Shown: positions 57,201 to 64,000 of the stretch, piece by piece
How positions within the stretch are numbered: the stretch's first letter is position 1
How the letters are laid out: each line of letters opens with the position of its first letter
DNA from: Chlorocebus sabaeus
Taxonomy: Eukaryota > Chordata > Mammalia > Primates > Cercopithecidae
NCBI RefSeq assembly: GCF_047675955.1
Contig: NC_132919.1
Location: 66,506,816 to 66,570,815, forward strand
DNA length: 64,000 bases
Reading direction: 5' to 3'
The notes under the pieces: model-generated
Database searches by the model: none
Told to the model about the DNA's origin: nothing
The model's input: only the letters and a program-made list of their open reading frames with translations
Program-made: the position numbers and the translations under genes

Positions 57201-58141
57201 TCTGAGATGCCAGGCTGAGCTGCTCCGAGGGGTCCCCTACCACAGCCCCAGAGCCTCCAGGGGCAGCTCCCCACCCTCTTCCCACTGCCCAGCCCTTACC
57301 CCTGGACTGCTGCCCAGCCAGCCCAGGCCATCTGCTTCATTAGCAGGAGGCGAAGGCCCAGCCTTGGCTCCCAGGGGAGGCTCTCAGCTCCCTCCCCACC
57401 CCCAGCCTCTGCAGCTCCCTCCTTCACAGAGTCCCTGCAGTAGCCGAGCCCCACCCAGCCTGGCGCTGGGAGAGGGTCTGCCCATGGCTGACCACAGCCC
57501 TTGAAGCTGGAGAGGCGGGGGCAGCTGAGTGACCCGTGAGCCCAGGCGCCTGGATGGAGCACCAAAGCAGGGGTCCAAAGTGGCTGGCCTTGGGGAGTTG
57601 CTGGTGGACTGCAGCTCCTCTGGACCCAAGGTAAAAGGGCAGGAATTCCCGCCCCTTCCCCCCTCCCTCCCATGGGGTCAGATGAAGATGTCCAACCCCA
57701 GGGTTGCCCTCTCCCTTCCCCAGTCCAGAGAGGTTTCTCAGGAAGCTCAGAAGGAGGACAGTGACAGTGACAAGGCCCCATCTGCCCCAGCCAGTGCCCC
57801 TGAACCAGCCCTGCCAGCTCCTCTGAAGCTGACCCGGCCCTGCTCATGACTCACAAGTTCTTTTGGGGAGTTCAAGAGAAGGGGATTCGGGAGTCCTGCA
57901 GACCCCAGTACCCTCCCCAGGTGCTACATTGGCCACTGAGCAGAGTCTTGGTCCTATGGGCAGTATGGCTGTGCCCCTCTCCCCATAGCCCCAGCCTGGT
58001 CAGGGCTGGGTGCTGACAGTGGGAGGGAAGGGGTACCTGGGCAGTGCTGGCACCTACCTGATCACAGATGAGCTCCCACTTCTTCTCGTTGTCATACTGG
58101 CTCAGCAGCTGGACTTTGTCCGGGGGCAAGTTCATGCAGTT
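41641..58141 (-). CDS. FMNL1: FMNL1 (formin-like 1 / FRL1), exon 2 to 3' end
   Basis: Diaphanous-related formin of blood cells that nucleates and elongates unbranched actin. It is autoinhibited by N-terminal/DAD contact and released by Rho-family GTPases. On the - strand I read exons 2-25 plus two alternative terminal exons, all with GT/AG sites and continuous phase. The form ending at 42021 has 1052 residues in the window. Adding about 43 residues of exon 1 (off window, with the N-myristoylation start) gives about 1095, against 1100 recalled for human; the 5-residue gap lies in the FH1 polyproline. Domain order: GBD/FH3 (exons 2-12), coiled coil (12-14), FH1 (15), FH2 (16-24), DAD (25). No disabling change is seen. 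Confidence 0.97.
42021..42112 (-). CDS. FMNL1: FMNL1 alternative terminal coding exon (VIKTV...EEMPL)
   Basis: Acceptor cccactcag. Phase 1 joins exon 25 to read VIKTVPFTARTGKRTSRLL to GEEMPL, stop TAG. This matches the C-terminus of the 1100-residue human form as I recall it. A GTACCC just beyond (donor at 42012) could splice it onward to the last exon. Confidence 0.88.
42287..42407 (-). CDS. FMNL1: FMNL1 exon 25, DAD
   Basis: SPPKARRAQ then MDLISELKRKQQKEPLIYE to GAIEDIIT. Contains the diaphanous autoregulatory motif and the basic cluster after it. Ends in phase 1, compatible with both downstream terminal exons. Confidence 0.96.
42644..42739 (-). CDS. FMNL1: FMNL1 exon 24
   Basis: 32 codons, KAEQEVEQWKKEAAAQEAG to PPAHK; charged helix after FH2. 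Confidence 0.96.
42884..42985 (-). CDS. FMNL1: FMNL1 exon 23
   Basis: 34 codons, EAFESVVEYFGENPKTTSPG to FVKAYK; YFGE motif of the FH2 C-terminus. Confidence 0.96.
43201..43364 (-). CDS. FMNL1: FMNL1 exon 22
   Basis: VSLDSVLADVRSLQRGLELT to LLADSKTAQ; FH2 post region. Confidence 0.96.
43509..43638 (-). CDS. FMNL1: FMNL1 exon 21
   Basis: LLEMKSTDRKQTLLHYLVKV to FLDKAGS; FH2 helices, phase 1 out. Confidence 0.96.
43718..43798 (-). CDS. FMNL1: FMNL1 exon 20, GNYMN signature
   Basis: IVLAFGNYMNSSKRGAAYGF to LQSLDA. Carries the GNYMN FH2 hallmark. Confidence 0.97.
44363..44431 (-). CDS. FMNL1: FMNL1 exon 19
   Basis: 23 codons, QLNAIIAASMSIKSSDKLRQ to ILE. Confidence 0.96.
44582..44816 (-). CDS. 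FMNL1: FMNL1 exon 18
   Basis: YDLQALGLDFLELLMRFLPT to FLGNFPDTAQLLMP; FH2 knob and coiled coil. Donor is GTGTGG. Confidence 0.96.
45262..45464 (-). CDS. FMNL1: FMNL1 exon 17
   Basis: ELDMSDFEEQFKTKSQG to NRAKNLAITLRKGNLGAE and QAIEA; FH2 lasso/linker to knob, with the conserved actin-contacting region. Confidence 0.96.
46125..46249 (-). CDS. FMNL1: FMNL1 exon 16, FH2 start
   Basis: VKAKKPIQTKFRMPLLNWVA to NDEKVLQ. Contains the LNW motif of the FH2 lasso that holds the formin dimer together. Confidence 0.96.
46438..46722 (-). CDS. FMNL1: FMNL1 exon 15, FH1 polyproline domain
   Basis: Profilin-binding FH1 region: runs of 6, 11 and 6 prolines separated by PLPG-type spacers, ending DALGRRDSELGPG. 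Human carries about 11 prolines in the last run as I recall it, so this copy is shorter by about five. Confidence 0.95.
46934..47186 (-). CDS. FMNL1: FMNL1 exon 14
   Basis: ERFSESTAMGASRRPPEPE through LEEKGLIRILRGPGDAVS to PTGSPSP; linker between the coiled coil and FH1. CpG-rich. Confidence 0.95.
47340..47441 (-). CDS. FMNL1: FMNL1 exon 13
   Basis: 34 codons, LTERLRDAENESMAKIAELE onward to KELETLR; heptad-like coiled coil. Confidence 0.96.
47930..48079 (-). CDS. FMNL1: FMNL1 exon 12
   Basis: 50 codons, RLRLTESDKLQVQIQAYLDN to QEQVAL; end of FH3 and start of the coiled coil. Confidence 0.96.
48195..48900 (-). mobile_element. LINE-1 3' fragment (old L1M type), split by an Alu
   Basis: Antisense L1 3' sequence (ttttaagatataattcacat ... 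gttgtgcaaccatcacc ... gctgaataatattccattg) in an FMNL1 intron. Confidence 0.72.
48461..48762 (+). mobile_element. Alu
   Basis: Sense copy in the L1; gaagcaatcatag repeats (slightly altered) on both sides as target duplication. Confidence 0.92.
49255..49450. mobile_element. MIR-like repeat
   Basis: tatgtgccaggcactggtct ... ttgacagatggcaaaactga ... ccaaggtcacatggcaggaa, typical MIR wording. Confidence 0.6.
49505..49615 (-). CDS. FMNL1: FMNL1 exon 11
   Basis: 37 codons, VACMQFINIVVHSVENMNFR to LDLYLE, phase 0. Confidence 0.96.
49932..50006 (-). CDS. FMNL1: FMNL1 exon 10
   Basis: 25 codons, VCGEQHRFEKLMEYFRNED to IDFM, phase 0. Confidence 0.96.
50110..50645 (-). mobile_element. LINE-2 3' fragment, split at 50353-50446
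   Basis: Antisense L2-like sequence: ccagggcctttgcacttact, ctcagtgaggccttccctgacc, then after the insert tactaggcactcaataaatattc and the gaat repeat. Family call from familiarity. Confidence 0.6.
50353..50446 (-). repeat. 94-bp Alu-junction copy inserted in L2
   Basis: Equal in length to and 91/94 identical with 51829-51922, including the non-consensus Alu-Alu junction; see findings. Confidence 0.88.
51021..51114 (-). CDS. FMNL1: FMNL1 exon 9
   Basis: TKALVLELLAAVCLVRGGHD to NFKE; one of the best-conserved FH3 stretches of formins. Confidence 0.96.
51302..51378 (-). CDS. FMNL1: FMNL1 exon 8
   Basis: SGFSLVMNHPACVNEIALSL to NNKNPR; FH3 helix pair. Confidence 0.96.
51558..51866 (-). mobile_element. 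Alu
   Basis: Antisense full-length copy in FMNL1 intron 7; its 5' end abuts a second, partial Alu. Confidence 0.92.
51895..52016 (-). mobile_element. Alu fragment
   Basis: Antisense left-arm fragment beginning catagagatggggtttcgg. Confidence 0.87.
52448..52556 (-). CDS. FMNL1: FMNL1 exon 7
   Basis: LTPAHSRKALRNSRIVSQKD to RAIMNYQ. The acceptor is cccacccag at 52557-52559. An internal cag within CACAGC is not the junction, because LTPAHS is required for phase. Confidence 0.95.
52731..53000. repeat. 45-bp minisatellite, six copies, in FMNL1 intron 6
   Basis: Unit AGACCTGGGGTCTGGCATGC plus 25 more bases; copies start at 52731, 52776, 52821, 52866, 52911 and 52956. Variants differ at GAGCAGGGAC, GATGGGGGAC or GATGGGGGTC. 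Because 45 is a multiple of three the array is open in several frames on both strands, but it is intronic. Confidence 0.93.
53066..53080 (+). promoter_or_regulatory. CTCF-like motif
   Basis: CCACAAGGTGGCGCT matches the CTCF core closely; 66 bp beyond the minisatellite in FMNL1 intron 6. Confidence 0.5.
53150..53310. mobile_element. MIR-like repeat
   Basis: gacgagtcacttaatctccc ... acagtgcctggcacatagta fits a MIR in reverse order. Confidence 0.55.
53490..53810 (-). mobile_element. LINE-2-like fragment
   Basis: Antisense L2-like text (ccttctgcctggaatgccc, gtgtcaccttttctgggaagc, aataaatgtttgttgaatg). Confidence 0.55.
54239..54546 (-). mobile_element. Alu
   Basis: Antisense copy with a poly-T run of about 30 bases. 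Confidence 0.92.
54729..54857 (-). CDS. FMNL1: FMNL1 exon 6
   Basis: YDMESTDNGASNSEKNK through PKSRHLTIK; a polar, probably flexible insert in the FH3 domain. Confidence 0.96.
55197..55280 (-). CDS. FMNL1: FMNL1 exon 5
   Basis: WVQEFLNEENRGLDVLLEYL to FAQCSVT; armadillo-like FH3 helices. Phase 2 at both ends. Confidence 0.96.
55631..55704 (-). CDS. FMNL1: FMNL1 exon 4
   Basis: FKRRVQESTQVLRELETSLR to NHIG; donor GTGAGT, phase 2 out. Confidence 0.96.
55905..56345. repeat. CA-rich low-complexity tract
   Basis: About 440 bp of interrupted ACAC runs with ATAC/ACAT variants in FMNL1 intron 3, between exons 3 and 4. Confidence 0.8.
56419..56532 (-). CDS. FMNL1: FMNL1 exon 3
   Basis: 38 codons, ERFQVKNPPAAYIQKLKSY to DWMSNLG; GBD/FH3 region, phase 0 at both ends. 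Confidence 0.96.
56735..56870 (-). mobile_element. Alu fragment (old)
   Basis: Antisense single-arm fragment, ccctgtgatccaggctgg to ccacgcccagctag. Confidence 0.8.
58058..58141 (-). CDS. FMNL1: FMNL1 exon 2
   Basis: 28 codons in phase 0: NCMNLPPDKVQLLSQYDN to WELICDQ, the start of the GTPase-binding/FH3 domain. Confidence 0.96.
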
Positions 58142-59686
58142 CTGGGTAGAGGGAGGACAAAGTAAGACCCCTGAGCCTGGGGCCCCAACAAGTGGGGAGA
58201 GGAGAATGGGCATTTGGGGGAACCCACTTGGCTCCCAGGAGGTACATCACCCCCCGAATCCTCTGACCCTAGGAGACAAGTAGTGTTATCCAAAGAGAAA
58301 GCCAAGAGAGACAGAGCACCTTTCCCGGGGCACACCAGCTAGAAGGGACAGCAGGATTTGAATTTGAGTCTGCCTGCGCTGTGTCACCCCCCACACCGCC
58401 TCCCTGGCCTGCCTGGTGTGGAGACAGGTGCGTGGGTTGTCAGCCTACCTCTCTGGGGACCTGAGACACTTCTGGGCTCCAGTTTCCCTGTTGGGGCATC
58501 ATCTTTTCCCCTATTCTGGTGGGAAACTAACAGGGGAGCCATCACCAGTCAGGCCGAAGTGTGGCCTATTGCCAGTGTCCCACTTCCACGTGCCACCAGA
58601 TCCCACGTGTGTACAGACCAGGCCTAGGGCACCAGTGCCTCACGAATGCCAGAAAACCTCCTGCAAGGAGGGTGGACAGTAGCCTTCTCCTCATCCCTCT
58701 CCAGCCCCCTCCCATCTCGGGGAGAAAGCTGAGAAAGGAGGGAGAGGTCTGGGGGAGCTGACGGCAGCCATGTCAGCAGGCAGGGAGTTCCAGATCACAG
58801 CTTCAGGGGTGGGGAGATTTGGGGGGAAGGTCACTCCACCACAGCACTGGGGAGAAGAGTCAATGCCCTGGGTCTGTGGTGTGGGCCGCCCAGCTGGGAC
58901 TCCCCCAGGAGCTGAGAAAGGTCAACAGAGCTCCGCGTAGGTCCTCCTCCTCCCCTGGCCACAGACAACAAGGGTGTGGTGCCTCTGCCACCACAGAGCA
59001 GGTTACAGCCAGCCCAGGGCTGCAGAATCAACCAGGTGTCAATAGCACCAGGGGCTTTCTGGACCCCCGGACTTGGCTTGTCTCCCTCACAGACCCAAAA
59101 GATGAGGCCACTTCCCTGCAATTTCGTAAACCCCAGGTTATTGAGAGCCTTCTATATGTCTAGCCCAAACAGACAATTCCTGCCCTCAAGGAGCTCTGAG
59201 TTGAATAAGGGTCTCCATCTGGGATGTGGGAGCCCCTGAGGGCTCCTGTTGCCAGCCATGGTGGTTCACGCTCCACACCCTCAGTCATGTGGCGCTGAGG
59301 AGAGGCCACAGCTGGAGCACTCAGGGAGCCACACCCACCTGAGGCTCCCCAGCCAGCTTCCTCTCCAGGGTGCCGGGCCTCGTTCTGGGGATCCAGCCAG
59401 ACCTTACCCCCAAAATCACTGTCTCGGGTCAGGCCCAGACAACAGGAAGCTGGGTGCGCTCAGCCTCCATTGCTTAAGCTTTCCGGCCAGGCCCCACTGG
59501 AGAGGTGAAACTGCCCCTCCACCAGGCCCCCCGCCCCCAGCAGCTGGGGGGGGTGGGAGTACGTCATCCTCTCCCCCATTGCGAAAGTGAGCCTGGATTG
59601 AGGAAACCACTGCTGTCTCATCGGCCGCCCTCCCCCCTGCCCTCCAAGGGCCAGGACAGCTCCAGCTACCACAGGGGCAGGGCGGT

Positions 59687-59815
59687 GGGGGGGGGGGGGG
59701 TGGGCAGGGGGAGATCGCCCAGGAGTACCAAGGAGGCAGGGTCATTCTCTGTCTCTCTGTCTCTGTCCATCTGTCTGTCTCTCTCTCTGATCCATCTTGC
59801 TGATGATCTCTCTCT
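59687..59815. repeat. 14-G run and CT-rich tract
   Basis: Fourteen consecutive G (59687-59700) followed about 45 bp later by tctctgtctctgtccatctg-type pyrimidine repeats, in FMNL1 intron 1. Confidence 0.85.
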
Positions 59816-60134
59816 GTCACCCCCACCCCACAGGGATAAAGGGTGGGGCAGGGCCAAGGTGGGAGCAAGGTGGAAGAAAGGGACAAAGAGGGGAGACAGG
59901 GCCAGCAGTGCCAGGGAAACTGGAGCCATGGCGGGCACAAAAGACGGAGATGGCGGCCAGGGAGTGAGGGGACGGCTGAGCCCAGCATGGAGTCACAGAG
60001 GGGACAGCCGCTTCCCCACATGAATCCTCCCAGGCCCTCACCCACCCAGGGACTTTTTTGGTTCTGGAATGGCCCCAGCAGCACTTCTAGAGGCAGTAAC
60101 TAGTCATAATGACATCCCCAACAGTCAGGTAGCC

Positions 60135-60330
60135 AGCTCCGCCAGAATGCCTACTGTGCAAGGCACTGCTCCGAGCCCTGCGTGCCGATGACCGCCTTCC
60201 ACCCTCACTGCCATCACTGGCACCGTTAACATTCCCATCTCACAGGTGCAGGCACAGATTAGTTTAGTGACCTGCCCAAGGTTATGAAGCCAGTAAGAGT
60301 AGAGCTGGGCTGGCTTTGAGCCTGGAGCTG
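60135..60330. mobile_element. MIR-like repeat
   Basis: tactgtgcaaggcactgctcc ... tgacctgcccaaggttatga, in FMNL1 intron 1. Confidence 0.5.
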
Positions 60331-60513
60331 ACTCTGAGCCACCACCCGGGTCCACTCCCCCAGGAGAGCCCCCTGGTTGTTACTGTGGAGGGGAAGCCTC
60401 TGCTGGGGCCTGCAGCACCTGTCTGAACAGTGGTGGAGGGCAGGGCGCCCATGCCCCTTCCCCACCTGGGCCTTCTCAGGCCCCCAGGCCCACATGCCAG
60501 CCTGCCAGACGGG

Positions 60514-60585
60514 CTAAATTTAGCCTCAGAAATCAAAAATAGCTCTGACAGCGCCGAACACTAATTAGCAGCTGCTCCTCAGCTG
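60514..60585 (-). promoter_or_regulatory. Motif cluster: MEF2-like, homeobox, two E-boxes
   Basis: CTAAATTTAG (MEF2 pattern) at 60514, CAAAAATAG at 60534, palindromic CTAATTAG at 60561, CAGCTG at 60569 and 60580. Confidence 0.35.
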
Positions 60586-61521
60586 TGGCTGTGCCCACCG
60601 AGGAGCTGGGCACTCCAGGGAGTAGGAGAGGGGCCATCAGATGCCACTCACTCGGGGTGGGGTGAGGCCATCCTGAAAACAGGAACAGACCCCCAGACCA
60701 GGGCCTTCAGCAAGCAGCTGGGATGGGGGCTGGGGGACACACGGAGAGTTGGCTAACAGTGCTCAAGTAGGAGGGGAGGGGCTGGCAGTCCAGGTGGGCA
60801 GGATACCTGCCTCCTGAGGGGCGTGGGGAGGGACAGCTATGAGCTGCCACATGGAGGACCCAGAGCTGGCTTCCAAAGACCCAGCCTCTGGGCCCAGCTA
60901 GCCCTACAGCTTCTTTGCCCCTTTGGACCTCAGCTTCCTCCTCCATAAAATGGGCGCACTCCCTCCCCGGAGCCTCACACTCACGGAGCTCCTGGAACAC
61001 TCAGTGAGAAGCTGAGTTTGGATTTAACAAAGCTCTTCAGTGGTCTAACAATATGAAGAAGCAAGCACTTCACAGAGGCAGGAGTGGTGGAGGGGCAGGG
61101 GTCCATGGAAGACTCCAGGGTGGGGGATGGTAGAGTGAGCAGAAGTTTGTGAAAACATCCAGAAACACGGGCTTGTCTCCAAGGCTTTGGCCAAACCTTA
61201 ACTAGCCTTCAGCCTACTTTCCCTGCTGCCTTTAGTGCTTTGGGTCAGATGAGGAAAGAGACAGGATTCATCTTTTAGGGTTGGCCGAGAAAAGGAACTG
61301 ATTCCCCATATCTTTCTATTAGAATGTGTGGGGACCATTCTCCTCCCTCCCTGCCCTGGGTGTGAGAGGGGACCCCCAGCATCTGCTCACCTAAGGCCAG
61401 CCCCCAAAAGACCCTGCTAAGAGCCCTTCCCCCACCTCCCCCACACCAGTGCTGACTTCTGAGACAGTGTCCCAGGAGGCTGAAGGGGCCGCGTCCACAT
61501 CTGGATGCAGCCACACCCTAG

Positions 61522-61537
61522 GGTTTCACTTTCAGTT
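61522..61537 (-). promoter_or_regulatory. ISRE-like motif
   Basis: The - strand reads CTGAAAGTGAAACC, with GAAANNGAAA spacing as bound by IRF proteins; FMNL1 intron 1. Confidence 0.45.
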
Positions 61538-62094
61538 TGAGTGGAGCCTATGTCCCAATCCACCTGCCCATCTCTCCCTATGGCCTAGCCCTTCAAGCCC
61601 TAGGGTACCCCTGAACTTGGACATCAATCCCATCTCAGGCCAGCCCCACAGGCGTTCCTCAGCCCGATGGGCCCAGAAGCTGAGCCTGTCCCCCAGCCCC
61701 CACTCCCCCGTCCATCTCCCTGCCACCTGCCCACCTCTATATGGTCTCAGCCTTAGTTGTAGTGCTCTCAGCGCATCTCCAAACACAACTGATTTTACCC
61801 ACTTGTTTGAACTTTGGCATATAGATTTTCTGGAGCTCTTATAAGCAATTCCAGGCTTACAGGAGAGCTATGAGGAGACCCAGCCCTAGGATCAGGTGAT
61901 GAGGACCCAAAGAGCTAACAGTTTCTCCCATCAGAGTTCAAGGGTCCCCACAGCTGGGAAAAGGGCAAGCAGGGTGGAAGCCACTACCTATGTCATCCGG
62001 GCTGGTAGGAGAAAAACAACACTGACAATAGTAACAGTAACAAATGTTCCCCAGACACTTTTCTTCAACTCAGAATTAATCTCTCAATCCCCAA

Positions 62095-62260
62095 ACATTC
62101 CGTGCTAAGTGCCGTTCTAAGCGCTTTACATCAAAACTCATTTAAACCTCAACAAGCCTACAAAATAGATACTGTTATAATCCCTATCTCACAAATGGGA
62201 AACTGAGGCTCGAGGAGGTTAAGGTGCTTGCCCAGGGTGGCCTTGGTGGCAAGCTAGCAA
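62095..62260. mobile_element. MIR-like repeat
   Basis: gtgctaagtgccgttctaag ... tgggaaactgaggctcgagg ... gtgcttgcccaggg. Confidence 0.6.
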
Positions 62261-62834
62261 GGAAGACCCAGCTTCCTCCAAAGAAGGAGCACCCGGGGAA
62301 TGGGAAATGTTGGTCCTGGCCCCCAGGGGTCTTCTGCAGACAGCCTGGCCCACGTACCCCATCTGAGGAACCAGGAACAGCCAGCCCCACTTCCTGCCAC
62401 CCAGCGCCCCACGCTTCCTGTTGTTGCCCACACCGAGCTCTTACTCACTGGGGAACCCCCCCCAGCACACCCTCTCTCAGGGGGAAGTGGAGGCCTCCCC
62501 TCCCCCTCCCATGTACACACTGCTACCGTTAGCACCACCGCTGCCCCACCCTCCAGGAGAGGTGGGCCCTCCCTCTGGCGGTTTCCGGCCACCAGGCAGT
62601 TTTCAGTCTGGGCCCCACTGCTGGTGACCTGCATAACGGTGGGGAGGTTGCCTGGCCCTCACTAGCTAAGGATCTGGGGCTCCTGGGGAGTGCACAGCAA
62701 CCTTGGGTGCTCTTGGTAGTGGAGGTGGAGGGAGGGGAGAGGCAGGGTCTGGGCTCCCTCTGCTGAATGGGCCCTGAGATGAAGAAGACCAGATCAGCTC
62801 CAGCTTTATCCCCTTCCTCACAGTGGAGGGCAGC

Positions 62835-63000
62835 TACTGAGCATCTGCTCCGTGCCAGACACTGTTCGAAGTCCTCTATTTCACCCTCTCGACAATCCTA
62901 GGAGGCCAGCAGATGCCATTGTTATTCTCTTTTTACAGATGAGGAAAACTACAGCTCAGAGAGGTTAAGTAACTTGTTCATGGTCATGCAGGTAATGAAA
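62835..63000. mobile_element. MIR-like repeat
   Basis: tgctccgtgccagacactgt ... acagatgaggaaaactacag ... gaggttaagtaacttg. Confidence 0.6.
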
Positions 63001-64000
63001 AAAATGAATCTCAGCCCCCAAACATCATGACCCCAAAGCTCAGGAAACGCCCCTGCCTTTCCCATAAGTAACCCTTGCCCCCTCAAAGGCCACCCAAGCC
63101 ACCTTCCAGGGCTCCGTGTTCCCAGGAAAAAGGCAGAGATGGCCCCGAGAGCACCTGCTCCTGCCCATCTCACCCAGCTCTCTGCCTGTCAGCCCCAGAT
63201 GTCACTGTGAGTCATGCCCACCACATCCGTGGCTTTCCAAGGTTAATGTGCGCCAGCCCTGCCTGCTGGGATTGTCACCCCTCTCCTCTGCCTAGCCCAA
63301 CATCAGACCACATGGCCGCAGCCCCCGACATCCTCTGCCCTGCAAATGGGAAGCATAAGGCCTGAGCGACCCCATGGCTCTGTGTCCCCACACTTCATCT
63401 GCCCCGTCCCGGAGGTGGGAGTGGCCAGGGGGCCAGTGCCTCAGTTGCAGTCCCTCCTGCCCTTTACTGCCAGCCCCAGAAGGGAAGAGCCCCAGCTGCA
63501 AGCAGGATTCCAGGCCCAAACCCAACATGGGGCCATCCTGACCTGCCCACACAGCCTGGCCAGGCACCCCGGCCCCTGGGCACAAGCTAAACACCCATCA
63601 GGCAAATGCCTCTCCACTGCTACTGTGCCAGCATGGCTCTTGGCCTCACGCACACCACCCCTGACACCTTCCCTTGATCCCTCTGCCCCAAGGTTATGGG
63701 ATTCTCCCTGCCCGGCAGATCAGGGATATCCCAGGCCCAGGTGTAAGCGTGGCTCTTCTGGCACGCCTGGAAAGGTCGCCTTGTCATCCCCGTCCCTGAC
63801 CCTGCATGCCTCCCAGGGGAAGGCATGAAAGGGCTGGAAGACACCCAGCCTTGGGCATGGGCGTGGGAGAGGCGAGAGCTTGGCGCCCCGCCGGCTGGTG
63901 TTCCCACCATCGCAGCAGGCCGGTGGGGCTGGGCAGCCATCGCTCCTCTGCTGTTGCTAAGGCAGCAGCCGGAAACCCTGGCTCAACCTGCTCTTTCTCT

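Larger units (their letters stand above)
58142..64000 (-). other. FMNL1: FMNL1 intron 1 (3' part)
   Basis: Alu-free, GC-rich, with several MIR-like stretches, a pyrimidine tract and candidate regulatory motifs (ISRE-like at 61522; MEF2/homeobox/E-box cluster at 60514-60585). Exon 1, encoding an MGNAAGS-type N-terminus, is not present on the - strand here, so the promoter lies to the right. Confidence 0.8.

Overview
This window is primate nuclear DNA from the segment orthologous to human 17q21.31. The evidence is intron-rich, strongly recognisable vertebrate genes, more than 40 Alu copies, and old L1, L2 and MIR debris. Two young Alus (28391-28684, 29453-29751) carry right-arm features (a GGGTGAGGTGGC start and a GATCCGGCCACTGC or GATCCAGCCACTGC box) that I associate with the AluYR subfamilies of Old World monkeys. 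A macaque, baboon or guenon-like genome is therefore more likely than an ape.

Layout, left to right: (1) 1-24.86 kb is the 3' part of MAP3K14 (NF-kB-inducing kinase, NIK) on the + strand. Thirteen coding exons supply 838 residues through the stop codon, followed by a 3'UTR of about 1.5 kb. (2) 25.56-34.3 kb is SPATA32 on the + strand: a CpG-rich promoter holding a 13-nt first coding exon, a 5.6 kb intron full of Alus and an old L1, and four further exons, making a 380-residue protein. (3) 37.95-40.46 kb holds the remains of an EF-hand gene on the + strand, probably EFCAB15P. Splice sites are intact and the 5' half is open, but a frameshift and a TAG break the 3' half. (4) A CpG island at about 40.4-41.2 kb lies just beyond the FMNL1 3' end and probably promotes an antisense lncRNA (MAP3K14-AS1 in human). 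(5) 41.3-58.14 kb is FMNL1 on the - strand, exon 2 to the last exon, covering the GBD/FH3, coiled-coil, FH1, FH2 and DAD regions and at least two alternative C-termini. (6) 58.14-64 kb is FMNL1 intron 1; exon 1, with the N-myristoylation start, lies beyond the right edge.

MAP3K14, SPATA32 and the EF-hand remnant run left to right and meet FMNL1 tail to tail. The genes are functionally unrelated: NIK is the non-canonical NF-kB kinase, SPATA32 a spermatid protein and FMNL1 a blood-cell formin. I found no RNA genes, CRISPR arrays or operons, and no undescribed multigene system. The observations most worth a second look are a 94-bp local templated copy in an FMNL1 intron, an FMNL1 C-terminal intron that is stop-free and a multiple of three, the lesions in the EF-hand gene, three places where a second Alu landed beside a first at the same target, a 45-bp minisatellite, and several strong regulatory motif matches.

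Functional statements rest on protein families recognised from memory. Exon limits were read from GT/AG sites plus frame continuity and were checked by length arithmetic.
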